Shown here piece after piece: positions 8,216 through 17,652 of a stretch of DNA of 64,000 nt (the stretch's first letter is position 1; every line of letters begins with the position of its first letter). The position numbers and the translations under genes are program-made. Below the pieces are notes generated by a model, which saw only the letters and a program-made list of their open reading frames with translations, searched no databases and was not told the DNA's origin. Origin of the DNA: Peptacetobacter sp900550335 (GTDB lineage Bacteria; Bacillota; Clostridia; Peptostreptococcales; Peptostreptococcaceae); the NCBI RefSeq assembly GCF_047528295.1, contig NZ_CP180001.1:372001-436000 (forward strand), given 5' to 3'.

Positions 8216-8278
8216 CTTTTTCCTCCTTAATTTACGAATTTAATTGGAAGATTTCTATTTAATCCGAATTTTAAAATC

Positions 8279-8749
8279 CTACCATCTGTAGTGAGCAAAT
8301 GCTTTATTAGCTTCTGCCATTTTATGAGTATCTTCTTTTTTCTTAACTGAAGCTCCTGTGTTGTTAGCTGCGTCCATTATTTCTTTAGCTAGCTTTTCAA
8401 CCATTCCTTTTTCTCCACGAGCTCTAGTGTATCTTACTAACCATCTAAGACCTAATGTCTGTCTTCTGTCTGGTCTAACTTCTATTGGAACCTGGTAGTT
8501 TGCCCCACCAACTCTTCTAGCTTTTACTTCTAATACTGGCATTATGTTTTCCATAGCTTTTTCGAAAACTTCTAAAGCGTCTTCTCCTGTTCTTTCAGCT
8601 ATTAATTCAAATGCATCGTATACTATTTTCTGAGATTTTCCTCTTTTTCCGTCTAACATTAAATTGTTTATTAATTTAGTAACTACCTTACTTCCGTACA
8701 TTGGATCTGGTAATACTTCTCTTTTTGGAACGTTACCTTTTCTTGGCAT
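8279..8749 (-). CDS. rpsG: 30S ribosomal protein S7
   Basis: S7 nucleates assembly of the 16S 3' domain and contacts E-site tRNA. The 156-residue product begins MPRKGNVPKREVLPDP and has the conserved segment MLDGKRGKSQKIVYDAFEL. Length and order (rpsL, rpsG, fusA, tuf) are standard. A GGAGG site lies just upstream. The 162-base spacer to rpsL is longer than expected for co-translated genes. Confidence 0.98.
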   Translation of the reverse strand: MPRKGNVPKREVLPDPMYGSKVVTKLINNLMLDGKRGKSQKIVYDAFELIAERTGEDALEVFEKAMENIMPVLEVKARRVGGANYQVPIEVRPDRRQTLGLRWLVRYTRARGEKGMVEKLAKEIMDAANNTGASVKKKEDTHKMAEANKAFAHYRW

Positions 8750-8911
8750 TTCGCTTCCCTCCTTAATTATTAAAATTTAAATCATAGGTACTCGACATCG
8801 AATAGTCAGCCGTGATGCCATAAATATATCTATATTTAAAGCACCTAACTTCTTTAATCACATTATAATCTATGTCTGTTTTTGTTTTTTCGTTATACTA
8901 TATAACGTTTC
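8750..8911 (-). promoter_or_regulatory. rpsL-rpsG spacer, possible S7 control region
   Basis: Apart from the rpsG ribosome site there is no gene here. In enterobacteria S7 represses its own synthesis by binding the rpsL-rpsG spacer, and the middle of this spacer holds a more GC-rich segment that could fold (around 8790-8820). I see no clear match to a named leader, so the regulatory reading is only a suggestion. Confidence 0.3.
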
Positions 8912-9331
8912 TTATTTTTTGTCTTTAGGTCTCTTAGCACCGTATTTTGATCTAGACTGTCTTCTTTTGTCTACACCAGCAGTATCTAATGTACCTCTTA
9001 GTATGTGGTATCTAACCCCTGGTAAGTCTTTTACTCTACCACCTCTTATAAGAACAACAGAGTGTTCCTGTAAGTTGTGTCCTTCACCTGGTATATAAGC
9101 AGATACTTCTATACCGTTTGTTAATCTAACTCTGGCAACTTTTCTTAAAGCTGAGTTTGGTTTTTTAGGAGTAACTGTTTTAACTGAAGTACAAACTCCT
9201 CTTTTCTGTGGAGAACTTGCGTCAGTTGTTTTTTTGTTTAATGAGTTATACCCCTTCTGTAGAGCTGGAGCAGTAGATTTTTTTAGTATGTCTTTTCTAC
9301 TTTTACGAACTAATTGGTTAATTGTTGGCAT
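8912..9331 (-). CDS. rpsL: 30S ribosomal protein S12
   Basis: S12 lies at the decoding centre. The protein starts MPTINQLVRKSRKDILKK and contains TPKKPNSALRK with Lys56, equivalent to the Lys of the streptomycin site, plus GGRVKDLPGVRYH; both key lysines are the sensitive type. Two ATGs stand side by side, and the second, 8 bases from GGAGG, gives the family N-terminus. The frame is open a further 16 codons but with no conserved sequence. The 139-residue length matches Bacillus S12. It is the first gene of the str operon and has its own promoter. Confidence 0.97.
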   Translation of the reverse strand: MPTINQLVRKSRKDILKKSTAPALQKGYNSLNKKTTDASSPQKRGVCTSVKTVTPKKPNSALRKVARVRLTNGIEVSAYIPGEGHNLQEHSVVLIRGGRVKDLPGVRYHILRGTLDTAGVDKRRQSRSKYGAKRPKDKK

Positions 9332-9463
9332 CATCTGCACCTCCTTCTTTTTTATTTTCGATCTTTCAGTGATCGCCAACTACAATCGTCTCTTTACGAT
9401 TGATTTGCTGTGCTTTTAGCTTGATGCTTTTAGTTCTTTGTTACTTTCTCTATAACTTAAAAG

Positions 9464-9493
9464 CACTAAGAGCTTTATATAAAGCCCTTAGTG
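9464..9493 (-). promoter_or_regulatory. Strong hairpin in the rpsL leader
   Basis: Fourteen bases on each side (CACTAAG plus six further pairs) are complementary on the minus strand with one G-U pair and a two-base apex. It begins about 15 bases after the predicted transcription start. The following CTTTTAAG is only a weak T-tract, so this could be an attenuator, a 5' stabilising hairpin, or the leftover end signal of rpoC. Confidence 0.65.
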
Positions 9494-9516
9494 TACTTTT
9501 AAATCACACTTTTATT

Positions 9517-9545
9517 ATTTTATCACCTAATATAACAGTTGTCAA
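9517..9545 (-). promoter_or_regulatory. str operon promoter
   Basis: TTGACA (9540-9545) and TAAAAT (9517-9522) are 17 bases apart, in the short gap between the end of rpoC and rpsL. It gives the str genes transcription independent of rpoBC. Confidence 0.8.
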
Positions 9546-9568
9546 CAATTGATATTTTACATTTTTGA

Positions 9569-12500
9569 TTAATCTTCAATTTTTTCTACTGCTATATTTC
9601 TGTATTTCTTCATTCCTGTACCAGCTGGTATAAGTTTACCTAATATAACATTTTCTTTTAGTCCTATTAAGTGGTCTTCTTTACCTTTTATAGCTGCTTC
9701 TGTAAGAACTCTTGTTGTTTCCTGGAATGAAGCGGCAGATAAGAATGATTCTGTAGCAAGAGATGCTTTAGTTATACCAAGTAAAACTCTCTTAGCAACT
9801 GCAGGTCTTAATCCCTGAGCTATTGCATCTTCATTGCATTTTTCGTATACAAGAACATCTTCATATCCACCTGGAAGTAAATCTGTATCTCCTGGATCTT
9901 CTACTTTAACTTTAGATAGCATCTGTCTAACAATAACTTCTATATGTTTATCGTTAACATCAACCCCCTGTAGTCTGTAGACTCTCTGTACTTCTTTAAC
10001 TATGTAATCCTGAACCCCACCGATTCCTTTAACTCTTACTATATCATGAGGATTTATAGAGCCCTGAGTTATTGGATCTCCGGCTTCTACCATCTGTCCA
10101 TCTTTAACTCTTACTCTTGAACCATAAGGTATCTGATATGTCTGAGCTTCACCTTCAGCTGGAACAACGATTACTTCTTTTCTCTTACCTGTTTCATCTA
10201 TTTTAACCTGTCCACTTACTTCAGTTATTATAGCAAGTCCTTTTGGTTTTCTAGCTTCGAATAACTCTTCAACCCTTGGAAGCCCCTGAGTTATATCTCC
10301 ACCGGCAACCCCACCAGTATGGAATGTACGCATTGTAAGCTGTGTACCCGGTTCACCTATTGACTGAGCTGCTATTATACCAACTGCTTCTCCTATATTA
10401 ACTTCTTTACCTGTAGCAAGGTTTCTACCATAGCATTTTGAACAAACACCATGTTTAGTTTTACAGTTAAGAACTGTTCTTATGTTTACTTTTTCTATTC
10501 CTGCTGCAACTATTTTTTCAGCTGCATCTTCTTTTATCATAGAATCTGCAGGAACTAATACTTCACCAGTTTCTGGATGTACTATAGGATCTATAGTATA
10601 TCTACCAACTATTCTATCGTATATTTCTTCTATTACTTCGTTTCCATCTTTTATAGCAAGTATTTCTGTAGTTTCTGTAGTTCCACAGTCTATATCTCTT
10701 ACTATAACATCCTGGCTGACGTCAACAAGTCTTCTTGTTAAGTAACCAGAGTCGGCTGTACGTAAAGCTGTATCGGCAAGACCTTTTCTAGCCCCATGCG
10801 CAGATGTGAAGTATTCAAGTACTGATAGACCTTCACGGAAGTTAGATTTAACTGGTATTTCGACAGTTTTACCAGATGCATTGGCCATAAGTCCACGCAT
10901 ACCTGCTAGCTGTCTTATCTGGTTTTTAGAACCTCTGGCTCCAGAGTGAGCCATTATGAATATGTTATTTAATCTATCAAGATTATCCATTAGGGCATTA
11001 GTTACTTTATCAGTTGTTTCTGTCCAAGTAGCTATAACCTTTTCGTATCTTTCTTCATCAGATATAAGACCTCTTCTGTAAGCCTTACCTAATTTTTCAA
11101 CTTCTTTTTCAGCTTCTGATATGTATATTTCTTTTTCTTTAGGTATCGCCATATCAGCAACTGCAACTGTTATACCACCTACAGTAGAATATTTAAATCC
11201 TATACCTTTTACATAGTCAAGTAATTCAGCTGTTATTGTATTTTCATGTTTTCTGAAACATTTATCTATTATTTTACCAAGATATTTCTTAGTAACAACT
11301 TCATCTATTTCTAGACTGAATGGATCTTTTTCTCTATCTACAAATCCTAAATCCTGAGGTATTCCTTCATTGAATATGAATCTACCTACAGTACTCTCTA
11401 CTAGAGCAGATCTTCCATCAGGAAGAACTTTTCTAACTTTTACTAAAGCATGTAATTCAACTGCTTTATTGTAGTAAGCAAGTAATAATTCATTGTAGTC
11501 TTTGAATATCATACCTGTTCCTTTAGCACCATCCTGTGCTTCTATTGTTAAGTAGTAACTTCCAAGAACCATATCCTGAGAAGGAGTTGTTATTGGAGAA
11601 CCATCTTTTGGAGCAAGTATATTGTTTACAGAAAGCATTAAGAATCTTGCTTCTGCCTGTGCTTCTACTGATAGTGGAACGTGAACGGCCATCTGGTCAC
11701 CGTCGAAGTCGGCATTGTACGCTGTACAAACTAATGGATGTAGTTTTATAGCTTTACCTTCAACAAGTACTGGTTCGAAAGCCTGTATTCCTAGTCTATG
11801 TAGAGTAGGGGCACGGTTAAGTAAAACTGGATGGTTTTTAATAACGTCTTCTAAAACGTCCCATACTTCAGTTTTAACTTTTTCTACTATTGATTTTGCA
11901 CTCTTTATGTTGTGTGCATAACCTTCTTCTACTAATTTATCCATAACAAATGGTTTGAATAATTCAAGTGCCATTTTCTTAGGAAGACCACACTGATAGA
12001 ATTTAAGTTCTGGCCCAACTACTATAACAGAACGTCCTGAGTAGTCAACACGTTTACCAAGTAAGTTCTGTCTGAAACGTCCCTGTTTACCTTTAAGCAT
12101 ATCTGATAAAGATTTTAATGGTCTGTTTCCTGGTCCTGTAACAGGTCTACCTCTTCTACCATTATCTATAAGTGCATCAACTGCTTCCTGAAGCATTCTT
12201 TTTTCATTTCTTACTATTATATCTGGAGCTCCTAATTCTAGAAGTCTCTTTAATCTGTTGTTTCTGTTTATAACTCTTCTGTAAAGATCATTTAGGTCAG
12301 AAGTCGCGAATCTACCACCGTCTAACTGAACCATTGGTCTTATGTCTGGTGGTATAACTGGAATAGCATCAAGTATCATCCATTCAGGTTTATTTCCTGA
12401 TTTTCTGAATGCTTCAACTACTTCTAGTCTTCTTATTGTTCTTATTCTTTTCTGTCCTGTACTATCTTTTAAGTCAGCTCTTAATTCTTTACTCTGCTGT

Positions 12501-13057
12501 TCTAGGTCTATATCCTGTAAAAGTTTTTTTACAGCTTCAGCACCCATACCAACTTCAAAGCTACCATATCCGTAATTGTCTACAGCATCTCTGTATTCTT
12601 TTTCTGTTAAAAGCTGTTTAGCTGTTAATCCAGTTTCTTTTGGATCTGTTACTACATATGAAGCAAAGTAAAGTACTTTTTCAAGAGCTCTTGGAGACAT
12701 ATCTAAAAGAAGACCCATTCTACTAGGTATTCCTTTGAAGTACCATATATGAGACATTGGAGCTGCTAGCTCTATATGACCCATTCTCTCTCTTCTAACT
12801 TTTGATTTTGTTACTTCAACTCCACATCTATCACATACTACGCCTTTATATCTAACTCTTCTGTATTTCCCACAGTGACATTCCCAGTCCTTCTGAGGTC
12901 CGAATATTCTTTCACAGAAAAGACCATCTTTTTCTGGTTTCAGCGTACGGTAATTTATAGTTTCTGGTTTTTTTACTTCCCCTCTCGACCACTGTCTTAT
13001 TTTCTCCGGAGAAGCCAATCCTATTTTTATCGACTCGAAATTGTTTAATTCAAACAA
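9569..13057 (-). CDS. rpoC: DNA-directed RNA polymerase subunit beta'
   Basis: Catalytic beta' subunit, 1162 residues. The N-terminal zinc site uses Cys60, Cys62, Cys75 and Cys78; the active-site motif NADFDGD (448-454) holds the three Asp that bind catalytic magnesium. The bridge-helix and trigger-loop region, including SIGEPGTQLTMRTFH, is intact, and a second Cys cluster (CKTKHGVCSKC) forms the other zinc site. The length is typical of Firmicutes, without the long insertions of proteobacterial beta'. It follows rpoB after a 122-base spacer with a large hairpin. No L7Ae-type gene lies between it and rpsL, unlike in Bacillus. Confidence 0.99.
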   Translation of the reverse strand: MFELNNFESIKIGLASPEKIRQWSRGEVKKPETINYRTLKPEKDGLFCERIFGPQKDWECHCGKYRRVRYKGVVCDRCGVEVTKSKVRRERMGHIELAAPMSHIWYFKGIPSRMGLLLDMSPRALEKVLYFASYVVTDPKETGLTAKQLLTEKEYRDAVDNYGYGSFEVGMGAEAVKKLLQDIDLEQQSKELRADLKDSTGQKRIRTIRRLEVVEAFRKSGNKPEWMILDAIPVIPPDIRPMVQLDGGRFATSDLNDLYRRVINRNNRLKRLLELGAPDIIVRNEKRMLQEAVDALIDNGRRGRPVTGPGNRPLKSLSDMLKGKQGRFRQNLLGKRVDYSGRSVIVVGPELKFYQCGLPKKMALELFKPFVMDKLVEEGYAHNIKSAKSIVEKVKTEVWDVLEDVIKNHPVLLNRAPTLHRLGIQAFEPVLVEGKAIKLHPLVCTAYNADFDGDQMAVHVPLSVEAQAEARFLMLSVNNILAPKDGSPITTPSQDMVLGSYYLTIEAQDGAKGTGMIFKDYNELLLAYYNKAVELHALVKVRKVLPDGRSALVESTVGRFIFNEGIPQDLGFVDREKDPFSLEIDEVVTKKYLGKIIDKCFRKHENTITAELLDYVKGIGFKYSTVGGITVAVADMAIPKEKEIYISEAEKEVEKLGKAYRRGLISDEERYEKVIATWTETTDKVTNALMDNLDRLNNIFIMAHSGARGSKNQIRQLAGMRGLMANASGKTVEIPVKSNFREGLSVLEYFTSAHGARKGLADTALRTADSGYLTRRLVDVSQDVIVRDIDCGTTETTEILAIKDGNEVIEEIYDRIVGRYTIDPIVHPETGEVLVPADSMIKEDAAEKIVAAGIEKVNIRTVLNCKTKHGVCSKCYGRNLATGKEVNIGEAVGIIAAQSIGEPGTQLTMRTFHTGGVAGGDITQGLPRVEELFEARKPKGLAIITEVSGQVKIDETGKRKEVIVVPAEGEAQTYQIPYGSRVRVKDGQMVEAGDPITQGSINPHDIVRVKGIGGVQDYIVKEVQRVYRLQGVDVNDKHIEVIVRQMLSKVKVEDPGDTDLLPGGYEDVLVYEKCNEDAIAQGLRPAVAKRVLLGITKASLATESFLSAASFQETTRVLTEAAIKGKEDHLIGLKENVILGKLIPAGTGMKKYRNIAVEKIED

Positions 13058-13103
13058 GGAGTTCTCTCCCTTCTATTTGAGATTTATTTTTATTCCTATA
13101 TTT

Positions 13104-13138
13104 GATTATAGCTGCCTGAATTCCAGACAGCTATAATC
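13104..13138 (-). promoter_or_regulatory. Large stem-loop in the rpoB-rpoC spacer
   Basis: Fifteen bases on each side pair on the minus strand (GATTATAGCTG with CAGCTATAATC, extended by four pairs including one G-U) around a GAATT loop. No T-run follows. It could be an RNase III-type processing site or a control on the beta to beta' ratio. Confidence 0.7.
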
Positions 13139-13179
13139 CTGAAATTACTATTAAATTAAAGCTTATATTTTAGTTGTTA

Positions 13180-16100
13180 TTACATATCGTCATCGTCGAA
13201 TGAATCATCACCATAATCCATATCGTCGTTTTCGAATCCGTCAGATAGACCATCAAAGTCTATTTCTTCATTATCTCCGAATTCGTCTTCTACTTCTTCT
13301 ATGACATGAGTATCTTCTATGTCATCTGGTATAACATCTAATTCGAAATCTGCTACTGATATACCGTCATCTTCGTAATCAACAGATTCTTTTACTTCTA
13401 TTTCCTGATCTTCCGCTGTAAGAACTTTAACATCAAGACATAATGACTGAAGTTCTTTTATAAGAACTTTGAATGATTCTGGTATACCTGGTTCAGGTAT
13501 ATTTTCACCCTTAACTATTGCTTCGTAAGTTCTTACACGTCCTACAACGTCATCTGACTTAACTGTTAATATTTCCTGAAGGATATGAGCTGCTCCGTAT
13601 GCTTCAAGAGCCCAAACCTCCATTTCCCCGAATCTCTGTCCACCGAACTGAGCTTTACCTCCTAGAGGCTGCTGAGTTACTAGTGAGTAAGGTCCAGTAC
13701 TTCTTGCATGAAGTTTATCATCAACTAAGTGATGTAGTTTTAAGTAATACATGTAACCAACAGTTATTCTGTTGTCGAATGAATCACCTGTTCTACCATC
13801 ATATAAAGTAAGTTTACCATCTCTTGGGTATCCAGCTTCTTCAAGAGCATCCATTATGTCGTACTCGTTTGCACCATCAAATACTGATGTAGCTACATAC
13901 CAACCAAGTTTTTTAGCTGCTAAACCTAAGTGAACTTCAAGTACCTGTCCGATGTTCATACGAGAAGGTACCCCCTGTGGATTAAGTACTATATCCATAG
14001 GTGTTCCGTCTTCCATGAATGGCATATCTTCTTCTGGTAATACTCTTGAGATAACCCCTTTGTTACCGTGACGACCGGCCATTTTATCTCCGACTTTTAT
14101 CTTTCTCTTCTTAGCTATGTAACATCTTACAAGTTCGTTTACACCTGGAGATAAATCGTCTCCATTTTCTCTTGTAAACACTTTAACGTCTACTATTATA
14201 CCTGATTCACCATGAGGTACTTTAAGTGAAGTATCTCTTACTTCTCTAGCTTTTTCACCGAATATAGCTCTTAGAAGTCTTTCTTCTGCAGTAAGCTCAG
14301 TTTCTCCTTTTGGAGTAACTTTACCAACTAATATATCTCCAGAGTCAACTTCAGCCCCTATTCTGATTATACCTCTGTCATCAAGATTCTTAATTGCAGA
14401 TTCTCCAACATTTGGTATATCTCTAGTTATTTCTTCAGGTCCAAGCTTAGTATCTCTAGCTTCACATTCGTATTCTTCTATATGTATAGTAGATAATCTA
14501 TCTTCTCTTACTAATCTTTCATTTATTAAAACGGCATCTTCGTAGTTATAACCTTCCCAAGTCATGAATGCTATGAAACAGTTTCTACCAAGTGCTATTT
14601 CTCCAAGGTCTGTTGCAGGTCCATCTGCTATAACATCCCCTGCTTTTATTTCTTCACCTTTTGATACTATAGGTGTCTGGTTTATACAAGTTCCTGCATT
14701 TGAACGTTTGAATTTAAGAAGTTTGTACTTATCTTTAGTACCATCTTCTTTTTTGATTATTATTTCATCTGCAGATACTCTATCTACAACCCCACCATTT
14801 TTAGCAACAACAACTGCTCCAGAGTCTTTTGCTGCTCTGTATTCTATACCTGTTCCTATTATTGGAGCTTCTCTTCTTACTAGAGGCACTGCCTGACGCT
14901 GCATGTTTGATCCCATTAGGGCACGGTTGGCGTCGTCGTTTTCAAGGAATGGTATCATAGCTGTTGCAACAGATACAACCTGTTTAGGTGATATATCCAT
15001 GTAGTCAACTTTATCTGGAGATAGAAGTTCTAGAGCACCATTTACAGTTCTACATGCTATTCTGTTGTTTATGAATTCACCATCTTCAGTTAAAGGCTCA
15101 TTTGCCTGTGCTCTGACGAATAAATCTTCTTCATCAGCTGTTAGATAATGTATTTCATTTGTTACTCTTCCTGTTTCTTTGTCGTATTTTCTATATGGAG
15201 ATTCTATAAATCCATATTCATTTACTTTTGCATATGTTCCAAGTGAGTTTATAAGACCTATATTGGGTCCTTCTGGAGTCTCTATCGGACACATTCTACC
15301 ATAGTGTGAATGGTGAACGTCACGGACTTCGAACCCAGCTCTTTCTCTTGAAAGACCACCTGGTCCAAGTGCTGATAATCTTCTCTTATGAGTTAATTCA
15401 GATAATGGGTTAGTCTGGTCCATGAACTGTGATAACTGAGAACTTCCGAAGAATTCTTTTATCGCAGCAGAAACTGGTCTTGTATTAACAAGAGCTTGTG
15501 GAGTTATAGATTCCATGTCCTGAACAGTCATTCTTTCTTTTATAACTCTTTCCATTCTTGAAAGACCTATTCTAACCTGATTCTGAAGTAATTCACCTAC
15601 TGATCTTATTCTTCTGTTTCCTAAATGGTCTATATCATCTATAGTACCAACACCGTAGAATAAGTTGAATTCGTAACTTATAGAAGCTATTATATCGTCA
15701 AGAAGTATATGTTTTGGTATTAATTCTTTCATTCTTGATTTTATAACTTCTTTAATTTCTTCTTCATCATCGTAGTTGTCTAATATTTCTTTTAATGTTG
15801 GGTAATGTACTTTTTCTTTTATTTTAAGATCTGATATATCGAAATCTACATGAGCTTCTATATCAACAAAGTTATTACCTATTACTTTTATTTCTTTTTC
15901 ATCATCTACTAATAGATGAACAACATTTATACCTGCATTCTGTATATCTTTAGCAACATTGTATCCTATAGTTTCGCCTGCTTTTACAAATACTTCACCT
16001 GTTTCTGGGTTTACTATATCTCTAGCAGCAACTCTATTCATTATTCTATAACATATTGCTAGTTTTTTATTAAATTTATATCTACCTACTTTTGCAAGGT

Positions 16101-16905
16101 CGTATCTCTTTGGATCAAAGAATAGTGCATTTATTAGTGAAGACGCACTTTCTACTGTTGGTGGTTCACCTGGTCTAAGTTTTTTGTATATTTCTATAAG
16201 ACCTTCTTCAACAGTGTTAGTGTTGTCTTTTTCAAGTGTAGCTGATAATCTTTCATCTTCACCTAAAAGTTCTATTATTTCTGCATCTGTTCCTATTCCT
16301 AAAGCTCTTAATAATACAGTAACTGGCTGTTTTCTAGTTCTATCAACTCTTACTGATATAACATCGTTTGAATCAGTTTCGTATTCAAGCCATGCCCCTC
16401 TATTAGGGATAACAGTAGAAGATATTAGTCTCTTACCAGTTTTATCTCTTTCTTCAGCGTAATAAACACTAGGAGATCTTACAAGCTGACTGACTATAAC
16501 CCTTTCCGCACCATTTATAACGAAAGTTCCTCTTTCTGTCATAAGTGGGAAGTCACCCATAAATACTTCCTGTTCTTTTATTTCGCCTGTTTCTTTATTT
16601 ATAAGTCTAACTTTAACTTTTAGAGGTGCACAATATGTAGCATCTCTTTCCTTACATTCTTCTATATCATATTTTGGATTTTCATCTAAAGAATAATCGA
16701 CAAATTCTAATATAAGATTACCTGTATAATCTTCTATTGGTGAAATATCATCGAATACTTCTTTTAACCCTTCTTCTAAAAACCACTTATAAGAATCCAC
16801 CTGGATTTCTATAAGATTTGGCACGTCAGCTATTTCTTTTATCTTAGAAAAGCTCATTCTTTTTCTTTTACCTATCGTGACAGGATGTGGCATTTCACTC
16901 TTCAC
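13180..16905 (-). CDS. rpoB: DNA-directed RNA polymerase subunit beta
   Basis: Catalytic beta subunit, 1241 residues. The rifampicin region reads SQLSQFMDQTNPLSELTHKR followed by RLSALGPGGLSRERAGFEVR, with wild-type residues at the usual resistance positions. The C-terminal part includes KMAGRHGNKGVISR and GGKAQFGGQRFGEMEVWALE, which contact beta' and the active site. After about residue 1170 the protein continues in a strongly acidic, Asp/Glu-rich tail ending SFDDDDM. It has its own promoter. Identity is certain; the role of the acidic tail is not. Confidence 0.99.
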   Translation of the reverse strand: MKSEMPHPVTIGKRKRMSFSKIKEIADVPNLIEIQVDSYKWFLEEGLKEVFDDISPIEDYTGNLILEFVDYSLDENPKYDIEECKERDATYCAPLKVKVRLINKETGEIKEQEVFMGDFPLMTERGTFVINGAERVIVSQLVRSPSVYYAEERDKTGKRLISSTVIPNRGAWLEYETDSNDVISVRVDRTRKQPVTVLLRALGIGTDAEIIELLGEDERLSATLEKDNTNTVEEGLIEIYKKLRPGEPPTVESASSLINALFFDPKRYDLAKVGRYKFNKKLAICYRIMNRVAARDIVNPETGEVFVKAGETIGYNVAKDIQNAGINVVHLLVDDEKEIKVIGNNFVDIEAHVDFDISDLKIKEKVHYPTLKEILDNYDDEEEIKEVIKSRMKELIPKHILLDDIIASISYEFNLFYGVGTIDDIDHLGNRRIRSVGELLQNQVRIGLSRMERVIKERMTVQDMESITPQALVNTRPVSAAIKEFFGSSQLSQFMDQTNPLSELTHKRRLSALGPGGLSRERAGFEVRDVHHSHYGRMCPIETPEGPNIGLINSLGTYAKVNEYGFIESPYRKYDKETGRVTNEIHYLTADEEDLFVRAQANEPLTEDGEFINNRIACRTVNGALELLSPDKVDYMDISPKQVVSVATAMIPFLENDDANRALMGSNMQRQAVPLVRREAPIIGTGIEYRAAKDSGAVVVAKNGGVVDRVSADEIIIKKEDGTKDKYKLLKFKRSNAGTCINQTPIVSKGEEIKAGDVIADGPATDLGEIALGRNCFIAFMTWEGYNYEDAVLINERLVREDRLSTIHIEEYECEARDTKLGPEEITRDIPNVGESAIKNLDDRGIIRIGAEVDSGDILVGKVTPKGETELTAEERLLRAIFGEKAREVRDTSLKVPHGESGIIVDVKVFTRENGDDLSPGVNELVRCYIAKKRKIKVGDKMAGRHGNKGVISRVLPEEDMPFMEDGTPMDIVLNPQGVPSRMNIGQVLEVHLGLAAKKLGWYVATSVFDGANEYDIMDALEEAGYPRDGKLTLYDGRTGDSFDNRITVGYMYYLKLHHLVDDKLHARSTGPYSLVTQQPLGGKAQFGGQRFGEMEVWALEAYGAAHILQEILTVKSDDVVGRVRTYEAIVKGENIPEPGIPESFKVLIKELQSLCLDVKVLTAEDQEIEVKESVDYEDDGISVADFELDVIPDDIEDTHVIEEVEDEFGDNEEIDFDGLSDGFENDDMDYGDDSFDDDDM

Positions 16906-16957
16906 CTCTCATTTTTCAAAGTTATTATTCAAAGTTCATTCTATAACGCATCTAATG

Positions 16958-16986
16958 ATTATAGCACATTTTCAAACTTTTTCCAA
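16958..16986 (-). promoter_or_regulatory. rpoB promoter
   Basis: TTGGAA (16981-16986), a 17-base spacer and a perfect TATAAT (16958-16963) preceded by TGTGC, which resembles an extended -10. It lies between the rplL terminator and rpoB, so rpoBC can be transcribed separately from the L10-L12 genes. The rest of the spacer shows no other feature. Confidence 0.78.
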
Positions 16987-17120
16987 GTATTTTTTTCTCC
17001 GAACGAAAAATTCTTGACAACGGATATTTTTCAATCAAAAATTTTTTAAAATACAGAATGCTTATCTATATAATAACTCATTACAATGCAATATAACAGA
17101 AAAAACTCTATTTTTTTGTA

Positions 17121-17154
17121 AAAAAAAAGTGTCCATTAAATTATGGACACTTTT
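17121..17154 (-). terminator. Terminator after rplL
   Basis: AAAAGTGTCCAT and ATGGACACTTTT form a long perfect stem followed on the minus strand by a run of T. It ends the rplJ-rplL transcript before rpoB. Confidence 0.92.
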
Positions 17155-17186
17155 GTCGTCTAGTTAATTATTCAGTAAAATTAAAA

Positions 17187-17552
17187 CTATTTAACTTCTA
17201 CTTTTGCACCAGCAGCTTCTAGTTTTTCTTTTATCTGTTCAGCTTCTTCTTTAGAAGCTCCTTCTTTAACTGCTTTAGGAGCGTTGTCAACTACTTCTTT
17301 AGCTTCTTTTAATCCTAATCCAGTTATTTCTCTAACTACTTTTATAACACCTATTTTTGAAGATCCTGCATCTGCTAATATTACGTCAAATTCAGTTTTT
17401 TCTTCTGCAGCAGCAGCTCCACCAGCTGCACCAGCTACCATAACTGGAGCTGAAGCAGAAACACCGAATTTTTCTTCTGCAGCTTTAACTAATTCATTTA
17501 ATTCTAAAACTTTCATGTTTTCTATAGCTTCTAATATCTGTTCTATTGTCAT
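17187..17552 (-). CDS. rplL: 50S ribosomal protein L7/L12
   Basis: L7/L12 forms the flexible stalk that recruits translation GTPases. The 121-residue acidic protein has the dimerisation domain (MTIEQILEAIENMKVLELNE), an Ala/Gly-rich hinge and the C-terminal factor-binding domain with GLGLKEAKEVVDNAPK. The ATG is chosen because GGAGG lies 8 bases upstream and because it gives the family N-terminus; a GTG three codons earlier is too close to the site. It follows rplJ and is closed by a terminator. Confidence 0.98.
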   Translation of the reverse strand: MTIEQILEAIENMKVLELNELVKAAEEKFGVSASAPVMVAGAAGGAAAAEEKTEFDVILADAGSSKIGVIKVVREITGLGLKEAKEVVDNAPKAVKEGASKEEAEQIKEKLEAAGAKVEVK

Positions 17553-17652
17553 TTTAAGCACCTCCGAATTTTCTCTCTTGTTAATTTAATTAATTATATT
17601 CTGGTAAGTCGTTTCGACTTTTTCCCGTTTGTTTGTTTGGATTAAGCAGCTA

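Noticed and set aside
3380..16462. Numerous plus-strand frames opposite ribosomal protein, fusA and rpo genes
   Set aside because: They are antisense shadows of strongly conserved minus-strand genes and lack ribosome sites.
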